DNA of 64,000 nucleotides from Geodermatophilus ruber (GCF_900114385.1 NZ_FOSW01000013.1:1-64000); one strand, 5' to 3'; positions 25,155-40,171 are shown, numbered from the stretch's first letter. Numbers and translations: made by a program. The notes: generated by a model from the sequence alone, not told the origin.

Positions 25155-28100
25155 GTGTTCACCTTGCTCTCCACCAGCGACACCGATCTGCTGTCGGCCC
25201 GTGCGAGCGGTGCCGAGTGGCGGCTGGGCAACCCGGCCCGGCTCGACGACGCCGGCATCGCCGCCCTGGTCGAGGGCAGCGCGCTGGTCGTCGTCCGGCT
25301 GCTCGGGGTACGCCGCCAGTTCGAGGACCTGCTCGCCCCGCTCCTGGCCGGGCCGGCACCGGTGGTCGTCCTCGGCGGGGAGCAGGTGCCCGACGCCGAG
25401 CTGATGGAGCTCTCGACCGTGCCGATGGGCGTGGCCACCGAGGCGCACGGCTACCTCGCGCAGGGCGGCCCGGACAACCTCACCCAGCTGCACCGATTCC
25501 TCTCCGACACCGTGCTGCTCACCGGCGAGGGCTTCGAGCCGCCGTCGGTCGCACCCGACTGGGGCGTGCTGGAGCGGGAGAGTCGGGGGACCGGCCCGAC
25601 CGTCGCCGTCCTCTACTACCGGGCGCACCATCTGGCCGGGAACACCGCCTTCGTCGAGACCCTCTGCGCCGCGATCGAGGCCGCCGGCGGCCAGGCCCTG
25701 CCGGTCTTCACCTCGTCGCTGCGGTCGGTCGCCCCGGAGTTGCTGGCGACGCTGAAGGGCGCCGACGCGCTGGTGGTCACCGTGCTCGCCGCCGGCGGCT
25801 CGCGGCCGGCCACCGCCCAGGCCGGCGGGGACGACGGCGCCTGGGACGTCGGCGCGCTCGCGACGCTGGACGTGCCGGTGATCCAGGGCCTGTGCCTGAC
25901 CCGCTCGCGGGAGGAGTGGCTCGCCGACGATGACGGGCTGTCCCCGCTCGACGTGGGGAACCAGGTCGCCATCCCCGAGTTCGACGGCCGGCTGATCAGC
26001 GTTCCGTTCTCCTTCAAGGAGACCGACGAGGACGGGTTGACCTCCTACGTGCCCGACCCGGAGCGGGCCGCGCGGGTCGCCGGCACCGCCGTCGCGCACG
26101 CGCGGCTGCGGCACACCCCGCCGGCCGAGCGCCGGATCGTGGTGATGCTGAGCGCCTACCCGACCAAGCACGCCCGGATCGGCAACGCGGTCGGCCTGGA
26201 CACCCCCGCGTCGGTGGTCCGGCTGCTGGCCGCGATGGCCGGGCAGGGCTACGACCTCGGCCCGCTCGACGGGCCGGACGCGCTGCCCGGCGTCGCCGAG
26301 CTGGACGGTGACGCGCTGGTGCACGCGCTGATCGCCGCCGGCGGGCAGGACGCCGACTGGCTGACCTCGGAGCAGCTCTCCGGGAACCCCGTCCGGATCC
26401 CGGCCGCGCAGTACCGCGGGTTCTTCGAGACGCTGCCCGCCGACCTGCGCGCGGCGATGGTCGCGCACTGGGGGCAGCCGCCGGGCTCGCTGTTCGTCGA
26501 CGGTAGTGGCGACGACCAGGCCATCGTCTTCGCCGCGCTGCGGGCCGGCAACGTCGTGGTGATGGTGCAGCCGCCGCGCGGCTTCGGGGAGAACCCGATC
26601 GCGATCTACCACGACCCCGACCTGCCGCCGTCCCACCACTACCTGGCCGCCTACTGGTGGCTGCGGTCGGTGTTCGGCGCGCACGCGCTGGTGCACGTCG
26701 GCAAGCACGGCAACCTGGAGTGGCTGCCCGGCAAGACCGTCGGTCTGTCCGCCTCCTGCGCGCCGGACGCGGCGATCGGCGACCTGCCGCTGATCTACCC
26801 GTTCCTGGTGAACGACCCGGGTGAGGGCTCGCAGGCCAAGCGCCGGGCGCACGCCACGCTGATCGACCACATGGTGCCGCCGATGGCCCGCGCCGACACC
26901 TACGGCGACATCGCCCGGCTGGAGCAGCTGCTCGACGAGCACGCCAACGTTGCGGCGATGGACCCGGCGAAGCTGCCCGCGGTCCGCGCGCAGATCTGGA
27001 CCCTGCTGCAAGCGGCCAAGCTCGACCACGACCTCGGCCTCAACGAACGGCCCGAGGACGACCACTTCGACGAGATGATCCTGCACGTCGACGGCTGGCT
27101 CTGTGAGATCAAGGACTCCCAGATCCGTGACGGCCTGCACGTGCTCGGCACGCCGCCCGCCGGTTCCGATCGCGTGGATCTCGTGCTCGCGATGCTGCGG
27201 GCCCGGCAGATCTGGGGCGGCTCGGTCGCGCTGCCCGGGCTGCGCGAGGCGCTCGGGCTGACCGAGGACGGTTCCGCCGGCCTGGCTCTCACCGACGCCG
27301 TCGAGCAGCAGGCCGCGGCCCTGGTCGGCGGGATGGAGTCGCGGGGCTGGACCGCTGCCGCGGTGCCCGAGGTGGTCCGCGAGGTGCTGGACCGGTCGGA
27401 CGACGGGGTCGATGCGGTGCTGCGGTTCGCCGTCGACGAGGTCGTGCCGCGCCTGGCGCGCACCACCGACGAGCTCGACGCCACCCTCCACGCCCTGGCC
27501 GGCGGCTACGTGCCCGCCGGCCCGTCGGGCTCGCCGCTGCGCGGGCTGATCAACGTGCTGCCGACCGGCCGGAACTTCTACTCCGTCGACCCGCGCGCGG
27601 TGCCCTCGCGGCTGGCGTGGGAGACCGGGCAGGCGATGGCCGAGTCGCTGCTCGACCGCTACCGCGCCGACACCGGCGAGTACCCGCGCTCGGTCGGGCT
27701 CTCGGTGTGGGGCACCTCGGCGATGCGCACCTCCGGTGACGACGTCGCCGAGGTGCTCGCGCTGCTCGGCGTCCGCCCGGTGTGGGACGACGCGTCGCGG
27801 CGGGTGACCGGGCTGGAGCCGATCCCGCTCGACGAGCTCGGCCGGCCGCGGATCGACGTCACGGTGCGGATCAGCGGCTTCTTCCGGGACGCTTTCCCGC
27901 ACGTGGTGACCATGCTCGACGACGCGGTGACCCTGGCCGCCTCCCTCGACGAGCCCGACGACCTCAACCACGTGCGTGCCCACGTCGAGGCCGACGTGGC
28001 CGAGCACGGTGACCGGCGGCGGGCGACCACCCGGGTGTTCGGCTCCAAGCCCGGTGCCTACGGGGCCGGGCTGCTGCCGCTGATCGACTCCCGGAACTGG

Positions 28101-28772
28101 CGGGGGGACGCCGACCTCGCCGAGGTGTACGCGGTGTGGGGCGGCTACGCCTACGGCCGCGGCCTGGACGGCGTGCAGGCCCGGCCGGACATGGAGGCGG
28201 CGTACCGGCGGATCGCGGTGGCGGCGAAGAACGTGGACACCCGCGAGCACGACATCGCCGACTCCGACGACTACTTCCAGTACCACGGCGGGATGGTGGC
28301 GACCGTCCGCGCGCTGACCGGGTCGGCGCCCAAGGCGTACATCGGCGACTCGACCCGCCCGGAGTCGGTGCGCACCCGGTCGCTGACCGAGGAGACCGCG
28401 CGGGTGTTCCGGGCCCGGGTGGTCAACCCGAAGTGGCTGGCGGCGATGCGCCGGCACGGCTACAAGGGCGCCTTCGAGCTGGCCGCGACCGTCGACTACC
28501 TGTTCGGCTACGACGCCACGACCGGCGTGGTGGCCGACTGGATGTACGAGCAGCTCACCCGGACCTACGTGCTGGACCCGGAGAACCGGGAGTTCCTGGA
28601 GCGGTCCAACCCGTGGGCGCTGCACGGCATCGCCGAGCGGCTGCTCGAGGCGGTGGACCGGACGATGTGGGAGTCGCCGGACCCGGCGCTGCTGGCCGAG
28701 CTGCGGCAGGCCTACCTCGACACCGAGGGCGACCTGGAGGGTGGGGAGAGCCCGGCGCAGGCCGGCCGCTGA
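25155..28772 (+). CDS. cobN: Cobaltochelatase large subunit CobN
   Basis: The 1205-residue catalytic subunit that inserts Co(II) into hydrogenobyrinic acid a,c-diamide. Family signatures are plentiful: LSAYPTKHARIGNAVGLDTP, VHVGKHGNLEWLPGKTVGLS, DLPLIYPFLVNDPGEGSQAK, LINVLPTGRNFYSVDPRAVP, SGFFRDAFPHVV and FGSKPGAYGAGLLPLID. The GTG at 25155 has AGGGAGG ten bases upstream and lies after the riboswitch; longer in-frame readings run through the RNA. It appears monocistronic, and its ATPase partner is the ChlI/ChlD fusion 15 kb away, under its own riboswitch. Confidence 0.96.
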   Translation: MFTLLSTSDTDLLSARASGAEWRLGNPARLDDAGIAALVEGSALVVVRLLGVRRQFEDLLAPLLAGPAPVVVLGGEQVPDAELMELSTVPMGVATEAHGYLAQGGPDNLTQLHRFLSDTVLLTGEGFEPPSVAPDWGVLERESRGTGPTVAVLYYRAHHLAGNTAFVETLCAAIEAAGGQALPVFTSSLRSVAPELLATLKGADALVVTVLAAGGSRPATAQAGGDDGAWDVGALATLDVPVIQGLCLTRSREEWLADDDGLSPLDVGNQVAIPEFDGRLISVPFSFKETDEDGLTSYVPDPERAARVAGTAVAHARLRHTPPAERRIVVMLSAYPTKHARIGNAVGLDTPASVVRLLAAMAGQGYDLGPLDGPDALPGVAELDGDALVHALIAAGGQDADWLTSEQLSGNPVRIPAAQYRGFFETLPADLRAAMVAHWGQPPGSLFVDGSGDDQAIVFAALRAGNVVVMVQPPRGFGENPIAIYHDPDLPPSHHYLAAYWWLRSVFGAHALVHVGKHGNLEWLPGKTVGLSASCAPDAAIGDLPLIYPFLVNDPGEGSQAKRRAHATLIDHMVPPMARADTYGDIARLEQLLDEHANVAAMDPAKLPAVRAQIWTLLQAAKLDHDLGLNERPEDDHFDEMILHVDGWLCEIKDSQIRDGLHVLGTPPAGSDRVDLVLAMLRARQIWGGSVALPGLREALGLTEDGSAGLALTDAVEQQAAALVGGMESRGWTAAAVPEVVREVLDRSDDGVDAVLRFAVDEVVPRLARTTDELDATLHALAGGYVPAGPSGSPLRGLINVLPTGRNFYSVDPRAVPSRLAWETGQAMAESLLDRYRADTGEYPRSVGLSVWGTSAMRTSGDDVAEVLALLGVRPVWDDASRRVTGLEPIPLDELGRPRIDVTVRISGFFRDAFPHVVTMLDDAVTLAASLDEPDDLNHVRAHVEADVAEHGDRRRATTRVFGSKPGAYGAGLLPLIDSRNWRGDADLAEVYAVWGGYAYGRGLDGVQARPDMEAAYRRIAVAAKNVDTREHDIADSDDYFQYHGGMVATVRALTGSAPKAYIGDSTRPESVRTRSLTEETARVFRARVVNPKWLAAMRRHGYKGAFELAATVDYLFGYDATTGVVADWMYEQLTRTYVLDPENREFLERSNPWALHGIAERLLEAVDRTMWESPDPALLAELRQAYLDTEGDLEGGESPAQAGR

Positions 28773-28814
28773 CGCCGGGGAACGGGGGGCCTCGCGCACC
28801 TCCGCGGTCGGCTG

Positions 28815-28858
28815 CCCGGGGCCGCCGGCGACGGTAGGACGCCGGCCGCGGCCCCGGG
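28815..28858 (+). terminator. Strong hairpin after cobN
   Basis: CCCGGGGCCGCCGGCG (28815-28830) pairs with the segment ending CGGCCCCGGG (28840-28858), apart from a three-base bulge, over a nine-base loop. It begins 42 bases after the cobN stop and lacks a T tract, as is usual for high-GC Actinobacteria. The remaining 250 bases up to the reductase gene hold no recognisable gene. Confidence 0.6.
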
Positions 28859-28979
28859 ACCCGACGCGGCACTGCTCCGCGCGGTGCACGCGCGATGACT
28901 CGGGGGAGCTGCCACGCCGCCGCCGTTCCGGCACGGCCCGCAACCCGGACCGTGCGCCGCGGCCCGGCGCGGCCATGGT

Positions 28980-29008
28980 TTGACGGGCACCGCGGCCCGC
29001 AGCATGCT
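28980..29008 (+). promoter_or_regulatory. Candidate promoter of the reductase-carboxylase-KAS III operon
   Basis: TTGACG (28980-28985) and CATGCT (29003-29008) are 17 bases apart. The -35 box is good; the -10 box keeps only A2, T3 and T6 of the consensus. The leader would be about 90 bases to the GTG at 29107, which has GGAGGAG upstream. This is the best candidate in the 334-base gap 28773-29106. Confidence 0.35.
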
Positions 29009-29106
29009 CGCGCAGTACCGATGCCGGAGCAGTCGGCGTCTCACGGGGACCCTCGGCTCCGGCTTCGGAAAGACGGCGAACGCACGCTCTTTCCGAGGAG
29101 GAGCCG

Positions 29107-29922
29107 GTGACAGCGACCCAGGTACGCACCAGCAGGGCGGGCGAGAAACTCCTCGGTCGGGTGGCGTTCGTGACCGGCGGGACCCGGGGCATCGGCGCGG
29201 CGATCTGCCGCAGCCTGGCCTCCCAGGGAGCCGACGTGGCCGCCGGCTACAGCGGCAACACCGAGCGCGCGCAGCTGTTCGCCCAGGAGTTCGCCGCGGC
29301 CCATCCCGAGAGCCACATGAGCGTGCACCGCGGCGACATCGGCTCGCCCGAGGACTGCCGGCGCACCGTCCAGGAGGTGATCGACCGGCACGGCCGGCTG
29401 GACATCCTGGTCAACAACGCGGGCATCACCGCCGACCGCACCGTGCTGAAGATGGCCGACGAGGACTGGCGACGGGTCCTCGACGTCAACCTCTCCGGCG
29501 CCTTCTACCTCTCCCAGGCCGCCCTCCGGCACATGCTCGAGCGGGGCAGCGGCCGGATCGTGATGATCTCCTCGGTCATCGGCGAGACCGGCGGCATCGG
29601 CCAGGTCAACTACGCCTCCGCGAAGTCCGGGCTGTTCGGCCTCACCAAGACCCTCGCCCGCGAGGCCGCGATGCAGATCCAGCGCAGCGGCAACACCAAC
29701 GGCATCGGGGTCACCGTCAACGCCGTCACCCCGGGCTACATCGCCACCGAGATGCTCGAGACCGTCCCGGAGAAGGTCCTCGACGGCCTGCGCGCGAAGA
29801 TCCCGGTCGGCCGGCTCGGGGAGCCGGCGGAGATCGCCCGGGTCGTGCACTTCCTCGCCGCCGACGCATCGGCCTACATCACCGGGCAGATCTGGGCGGT
29901 CAACGGCGGGCTGGACATGTAG
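29107..29922 (+). CDS. phaB: Acetoacetyl-CoA reductase (PhaB/FabG-type SDR)
   Basis: A 271-residue short-chain dehydrogenase. The NADP(H) loop is VTGGTRGIGAAICRSLASQG (near residue 22), NNAG is in ILVNNAGITADRTVLKM, and the catalytic Ser-Tyr-Lys are in MISSVIG and NYASAKSGLFG. ITADRTVLKM and GQVNYASAKSG are typical of PhaB. It would reduce acetoacetyl-CoA to (R)-3-hydroxybutyryl-CoA, the monomer of PHB. About 17 extra residues precede the Rossmann fold. It starts with GTG after GAGGAGG. The carboxylase follows after 56 bases. Confidence 0.85.
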   Translation: MTATQVRTSRAGEKLLGRVAFVTGGTRGIGAAICRSLASQGADVAAGYSGNTERAQLFAQEFAAAHPESHMSVHRGDIGSPEDCRRTVQEVIDRHGRLDILVNNAGITADRTVLKMADEDWRRVLDVNLSGAFYLSQAALRHMLERGSGRIVMISSVIGETGGIGQVNYASAKSGLFGLTKTLAREAAMQIQRSGNTNGIGVTVNAVTPGYIATEMLETVPEKVLDGLRAKIPVGRLGEPAEIARVVHFLAADASAYITGQIWAVNGGLDM

Positions 29923-29978
29923 CTCCTTCCTCCACCTCGGCCGTCGAGCTCGCTGCACCGACCAGGAAGGGGCGCCCG

Positions 29979-35501
<5,523 letters not shown>

Positions 35502-35537
35502 CCGGGCCGCGACGCCGGACGGTCAGAAAGGACCCTG

Positions 35538-37496
35538 ATGAACGCCTTCGTCCTGAACCGACACGGCCGCATGGTCTTCCCCTCCAACGTCATGCCGGAG
35601 CTGGACTTCTCCACGGTCGAGACCCTCGACCAGCTCGACAGCGTCATCCGACGGGACTTCGAGACCAAGGCGCCCAGCGGCACCGACATCCTCGACAAGG
35701 TCCGGACCGGGTCCTACGAGAGCCGGTACGACCTCATGCGCGACCTCGCGCTGAACCTGTTCTGGGCCAACCGCTTCTCCATCACCATGTACGACAAGCG
35801 CCCGACTCGTTGGGCGGACGTGCCGCGGACGCGCAGCGACGTCTTCCTCCCGGTCCTGGAGCCCTGGGAGGACGGCGGGACCAAGGTGGCGGCGGTGGAG
35901 TCGGCCTACCCGAGCCTGCCGGCCCGGTGGGACGCGGACGTCGAGGACGGGATCTTCGCGATCCTGTTCGACGTCTTCGCCAACCGGAAGCACCACGCGA
36001 CCACGCTGCCGGCGATCAAGCCGACCGTGGCCGAGTTCCTGGAGACGCCGGGGAACCTCACCTTCCGGCTGCCGCACTACGACCCGGACTTCCCGGTGTA
36101 CGGCTACGACGACATCGTCGACTGCGACGAGGAGGTGCCCGAACTCGAGGCCCTGCACCGCTGGGCCATGGTGCTGCACAACCAGTACCCGTGGGACCGG
36201 GGGAGCGTGGAACTGGCGGAGGCCGGCCAGCTCAAGGACGACGACTACGTGGTCGCCTTCCACCCCCGCGACAAGGAGGTGCGGGCCTTCCTGCGCCGGC
36301 TGCGCGAGGCCGCCCCCAGCCGGCCGGCGTCGGTGGCCCGGGAGCCGCGGCCGCCGGTGCGCCCCTTCCCGGAGATCGACGTGCGGCAGCGGTTCTCCGT
36401 CCTGCCCCGCCTGGAGGCGCTGGCCGCGGTGCACGGGGACCAGGTGTGCAGCAACGAGGACCTGATCCGGAACGCGGCCTACAACTGGTCGCCGATGAGC
36501 GCCGAGGAGATCCGGGACAAGACGGGCATCGAGCAGCGCCGCTACAGCACGCTGCCGCTGGAGGAGCTCGCGCTGCAGGCGGCGGAGGCGGCGCTGGCCA
36601 AGGCGGGGCGCGAGCCGGAGGAGATCGGCGCGGTCCTGGTGTGCACCTGCACCAGCTCCCGGCTGATCCCGTCGCTGGCCACCTACCTGTGCGGCCAGCT
36701 GGGGATCTACCAGGCCCACGCCGCCTACGACCTCATCGCCGCGTGCGCGGGCATGCCCTACGGCCTGGCCGAGGCCACCCGGCTGCTGCAGGAGGTCGAG
36801 CGGCCGGTGCTCGTCGTCTGCGCGGAGAAGTTCTCCGACAAGATCGGCAACGTCCGGCCGTCCCGGATGATCTTCGGGGACGGCGCGGCCGCCATGGTCG
36901 TCGGCGTGGCCCCCGAGGGCGCCGGCCCCGACATCTCCTACCTGCAGACCTACGCCAGCGGCCCGGCCAGCGAGGTCAACTCGATCCTGTGGCCGAACCC
37001 GGAGTTCGACAACAACATCACCGTCTTCGGCCCGCAGGTGAAGGCGCTCGCCGGCCGCTACCTCGCGCAGATGATCGAGGAGCTGCAGGCGCTGCCCGAC
37101 CCGGACGGCCGGGCCGGCTCCCTGCTCGACAGCATCGACCTCGTCGTGCCGCACCAGGCGAACAAGACGATGGTGGTCCAGCTGGCGAAGCAGGCGGGGC
37201 TGCGCCCCGACCGCCTGTACTTCAACATCGCCGCGGTCGGCAACGCCTCCTCCGCGAGCATCCCGCTGGCGATCCACGACGCGGTCCGCGACGGGGTCAT
37301 CAGCGAGCCGCTGCGCGTGTTCGCGCCCGGTTTCGGCGCGGGGGCGGTGGCCGGCTACGCCGTGATGCAGGTGGATCCTGCCGTCGTCGCCGTCCAGGCC
37401 CCGGCTGCTCCGGACCGCGGCGGGGCCGAGCCGGCGGCGCCCGCGCCGGCCGCACCGACGCCGGCGTCGGAGGACGTGCGGCAGGCGTTCGGCTGA
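35538..37496 (+). CDS. KAS III-type condensing enzyme with an extra N-terminal domain
   Basis: A 652-residue protein. Residues about 285-625 are a complete FabH-like thiolase fold with catalytic Cys403 (AACAGMPYGL), His539 (VPHQANKT) and Asn569 (NIAAVGNASSAS), so the enzyme should be active. About 270 residues come first (MNAFVLNRHGRMVFPSNVMP onward) and match no family I know. An Ala/Pro-rich tail of about 35 residues ends the protein. Beside a malonyl-CoA-forming carboxylase, a PhaB-type reductase and a PHA synthase, it is best read as an acetoacetyl-CoA synthase (NphT7-like) condensing malonyl-CoA with acetyl-CoA. That substrate is inferred. AGAAAGGA supports the ATG at 35538. Confidence 0.8.
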   Translation: MNAFVLNRHGRMVFPSNVMPELDFSTVETLDQLDSVIRRDFETKAPSGTDILDKVRTGSYESRYDLMRDLALNLFWANRFSITMYDKRPTRWADVPRTRSDVFLPVLEPWEDGGTKVAAVESAYPSLPARWDADVEDGIFAILFDVFANRKHHATTLPAIKPTVAEFLETPGNLTFRLPHYDPDFPVYGYDDIVDCDEEVPELEALHRWAMVLHNQYPWDRGSVELAEAGQLKDDDYVVAFHPRDKEVRAFLRRLREAAPSRPASVAREPRPPVRPFPEIDVRQRFSVLPRLEALAAVHGDQVCSNEDLIRNAAYNWSPMSAEEIRDKTGIEQRRYSTLPLEELALQAAEAALAKAGREPEEIGAVLVCTCTSSRLIPSLATYLCGQLGIYQAHAAYDLIAACAGMPYGLAEATRLLQEVERPVLVVCAEKFSDKIGNVRPSRMIFGDGAAAMVVGVAPEGAGPDISYLQTYASGPASEVNSILWPNPEFDNNITVFGPQVKALAGRYLAQMIEELQALPDPDGRAGSLLDSIDLVVPHQANKTMVVQLAKQAGLRPDRLYFNIAAVGNASSASIPLAIHDAVRDGVISEPLRVFAPGFGAGAVAGYAVMQVDPAVVAVQAPAAPDRGGAEPAAPAPAAPTPASEDVRQAFG

Positions 37497-37523
37497 GCCG
37501 GCGGACGCCGGCCGCGCGTCCCC

Positions 37524-38381
37524 GTGACCACCCGCGTCGTCCGCAGCGTCGACGGCACCCGGCTGCGCGCGTGGTGCAACGACGGGGCCGGGTCGCCGGT
37601 CCTGCTGTGCAACGGACTGGGCGCCCCGCCGGCCGCCTGGCCGCGGGTCGTCGCTCCGGACAGCGGCCACCGCGTGGTCACCTGGAACCAGCGCGGCCTG
37701 GGCGGGTCGCAGCGCCCGGCCGACCGGAGCCGGGTGCGGGTGGAGGACCACGTCGCCGACGCCCGCGCCGTGCTCGACTGCTTCGACCTGCCCGCGGCCA
37801 CGGTGATCGGGTGGTCGCTCGGGGTGAACATCGCGTTCGAGCTGGCACTCGAGGAGCCGGCGCGGGTGCACGCCGTGCTCGCCGTGGCAGGTGTCCCCGG
37901 AGGGAGCTACTCGTCGCTGTTCGCCCCGTTCGGCGTCCCGCGCCGGCTGCGGCCCCGGATGGGCCGGCTCGGCAGCCGCGTGCTGCCCGTCGTGGGGCCG
38001 CTGCTGCCGCTGCTCGCGGCGAGCCTGCCGCCCTGGTACGAGGCGCTCTGGCCGGCGGCAGTGCTGGGGCCGGCGCACGAGGCGAGCCACCCGGGGGCGC
38101 TGCTGGCGGTCCTCGCCGAGTTCTCCCGGCACGACTGGTCCTGGTACCGGTACCTGGTCCTGGCCGTCGAGGAGCACGCGCCGCTGGACGTCTCGGCGGT
38201 GTACTGCCCGGTCACCTTCGTGGCGGGCCGCTACGACGCCCTGGTCGACGTCGTCGACGTCCGGGCCGCAGCGCGGACCGTGCCCGGTGCCCGCCTCCGC
38301 GAACTGGCGGGCACGCACTTCGTCCCGCTGCAGTACCCCGGCGTGATGCTCGCCGAGCTGCGCCGGCTCTCCGGGGCCTGA
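37524..38381 (+). CDS. Alpha/beta hydrolase
   Basis: A 285-residue alpha/beta-hydrolase fold protein. The oxyanion region is LLCNGLGAPPAAWPRV, the nucleophile elbow is GWSLG (Ser98), the acid is likely in FVAGRYDALVDV, and the catalytic His is in LAGTHFVPLQYP. No signal peptide. It is the last gene of the reductase-carboxylase-KAS III run (27 bases after KAS III) and ends 11 bases before the convergent PHA synthase. A role as intracellular PHB or oligomer hydrolase, or an acyl-CoA thioesterase, is inferred from position only. Confidence 0.75.
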   Translation: MTTRVVRSVDGTRLRAWCNDGAGSPVLLCNGLGAPPAAWPRVVAPDSGHRVVTWNQRGLGGSQRPADRSRVRVEDHVADARAVLDCFDLPAATVIGWSLGVNIAFELALEEPARVHAVLAVAGVPGGSYSSLFAPFGVPRRLRPRMGRLGSRVLPVVGPLLPLLAASLPPWYEALWPAAVLGPAHEASHPGALLAVLAEFSRHDWSWYRYLVLAVEEHAPLDVSAVYCPVTFVAGRYDALVDVVDVRAAARTVPGARLRELAGTHFVPLQYPGVMLAELRRLSGA

Positions 38382-38392
38382 CCCGCCCGCCC

Positions 38393-40144
38393 TCAGCCCG
38401 GCACGCGGTCGTGCACGTAGGAGCCGGGCGCCGGCTCCCGCGGCGGGTGGGCCGCGCTGCCCAGCGTCGTGGGCGCCGTCACCTCGTTCCCGGAGCGTTC
38501 GAGCATCCAGGCGGTCCACGGCTCCCACCAGCTGCCGGTGTGCCGCTGCGCTGAGGCGCGCCAGGCCTCCGGGTCCGGGCCGGGCTCGCCGCCGGTCCAG
38601 TAGTGCGCCTTCGGGTTGCCCGGCGGGTTGACCAGGCTCTGGATGTGGCCGCTGTAGCTGAGCACGAAGGTGCTCGGCCCGGACAGCAGCTGCGTCGTCC
38701 GGTAGCAGCCGTCCCACGGGGTGAGGTGGTCGGTGAGGGCGCCGGTGACGAACGTCGGCACGGTGATGCGGCTCAGGTGCACCGGGGTGTCGAGCACCCG
38801 CAGCGCCCCGGCCCGGGCCAGGGAGTTGCGCCCGAAGATGTCCAGGAACTGCTCGTGCAGCCGGGCGGGCAGGTTCGTGCCGTCGGCGTTCCACGACAGG
38901 ATGTCGAACGCGGGCGGGTCCTCGCCCATCAGCCACTGGTTCACCAGGTAGCTGAAGATCAGGTCGTCCGGGCGCATCCAGGTGAACACCGAGCCCATCT
39001 GCCGGGCCGTGATGACCCCCTGCCGGCGGGAGTTCCGGCGGGCGAGCTCGATGGTGCGGGGCGCGGAGAAGGCGCCCAGCGGTGCCCGGCTGGAGAAGTC
39101 CAGCAGGGTGACCGCGTACCCGGCGGCGTGCACCCGGTCGTCGCCGGTGACCGCCAGGTGGTTGAGCGCGGTGGTCATCACCTGACCACCGGCGCAGAAG
39201 CCCAGCGTGGTGACGTCGGGGGAGCCGGTGACCTCGCGGGCGACGTCGATGGCCCGCTCGATCGCGCCGGCGTAGGTGTCCAGGCCCCACTCCGACTGCT
39301 CCCGGGTGGGGTTCCGCCAGCTGATCATGAAGACCTGCAGGCCCTGGGCCACGGCGAACTCGACGAAGCTGCGGCCGGGCCGCAGGTCGAGGAAGTAGAA
39401 GCGGCCGATCGGCGGCGGCACGATCACCAGCGGCCGCTGCCGCACCCGCGGGGTCGAGGGCGCGTACTGGAGCACCTCGACGACGTCGTCCCGGTGCACC
39501 ACGGCGCCCGGGGACACCCCGAGGTCGGTACCCACGGCGAAGGCGTCGCGCTGCACCTGGGCCGGCAGGCCGCCGTTGTGCCGCAGGTCGGAGAGGATGT
39601 GCCGCAGCCCGCGCAGCAGGCTGATGCCCCCGGTGTCGAAGGCGCGCTTGAGCGCGGCCGGGTTGCCGAGCAGCGTGTTCGTGGGCGCCAGGGCGCTGGT
39701 GGCGGCGGTGAGCAGAAATCGCACCTGCTCCACCTCGCGCCAGTCCGCCCCGTCCTCCTCGTAGTCGCGTACCAGGCGGTCCAGGGCGCCGGTCCACGCC
39801 AGGTAGGACTGGAGGAGGCGGCGGTACCCCGGGTGCAGCGACCACGCCGGGTCGGCGAAGCGCTTGTCCCTCGGCGCGGGGGCGATCGCGTCCGTGCCGC
39901 GGAGGATGCCCACCGCGTCCCGGCCCAGCCGGGCGGCCTCCCGCGCGAGCGGTCTCGGTCGGGCGAAGGCCGACAGCAGGCCGCGGGCCATGCCCCGCGG
40001 TGAGGGGAGGCCGACCGGCTCGGCGCTCTCCACCGAGGCCAGCGCCTCGGATTCGGTCTGCGGTGCCGGTGGCTCGGTCTGCGGTGCCGGCGGCTTCGGG
40101 GCGCGTCGATCGGTGGGGCGCTGCCTCGTCGTCGTGGTCGTCAC
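38393..40144 (-). CDS. phaC: Polyhydroxyalkanoate synthase PhaC
   Basis: A 583-residue polymerase that joins (R)-3-hydroxyacyl-CoA units into polyester at the granule surface. The lipase-like box is GFCAGG with nucleophile Cys317. The Asp and His of the triad are in GALTDHLTPWDGC and YSGHIQSLVNPPGNPKA, both strongly PhaC-like. LQVFMISWRNPT and the N-terminal PhaC domain also match. About 75 residues of low-complexity Pro/Glu/Ala sequence lead the protein. The GTG at 40144 has AAGGGGG five bases upstream. It is convergent with the carboxylase-KAS III operon and supplies the sink for its product. PhaE, PhaR and phasin genes were not seen. Confidence 0.9.
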   Translation of the reverse strand: MTTTTTRQRPTDRRAPKPPAPQTEPPAPQTESEALASVESAEPVGLPSPRGMARGLLSAFARPRPLAREAARLGRDAVGILRGTDAIAPAPRDKRFADPAWSLHPGYRRLLQSYLAWTGALDRLVRDYEEDGADWREVEQVRFLLTAATSALAPTNTLLGNPAALKRAFDTGGISLLRGLRHILSDLRHNGGLPAQVQRDAFAVGTDLGVSPGAVVHRDDVVEVLQYAPSTPRVRQRPLVIVPPPIGRFYFLDLRPGRSFVEFAVAQGLQVFMISWRNPTREQSEWGLDTYAGAIERAIDVAREVTGSPDVTTLGFCAGGQVMTTALNHLAVTGDDRVHAAGYAVTLLDFSSRAPLGAFSAPRTIELARRNSRRQGVITARQMGSVFTWMRPDDLIFSYLVNQWLMGEDPPAFDILSWNADGTNLPARLHEQFLDIFGRNSLARAGALRVLDTPVHLSRITVPTFVTGALTDHLTPWDGCYRTTQLLSGPSTFVLSYSGHIQSLVNPPGNPKAHYWTGGEPGPDPEAWRASAQRHTGSWWEPWTAWMLERSGNEVTAPTTLGSAAHPPREPAPGSYVHDRVPG

Positions 40145-40155
40145 GGGGACCCCCT

Positions 40156-40171
40156 TGTGACCTACGTCACT
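40156..40171. promoter_or_regulatory. CRP-like site in the phaC leader
   Basis: TGTGA-N6-TCACT matches nine of ten bases of the CRP/FNR-family consensus TGTGA-N6-TCACA. It lies 12 bases upstream of the phaC start, and TACCGT on the minus strand (40189-40184) is a possible -10 box. A protein bound here, between -10 and the start codon, would be expected to repress. Confidence 0.45.

Noticed and set aside
24900..29192. Long minus-strand open frame across cobN and its riboswitch
   Set aside because: Antisense shadow of cobN in high-GC DNA; translation is Arg/Val/Gly/His-rich with no domain.
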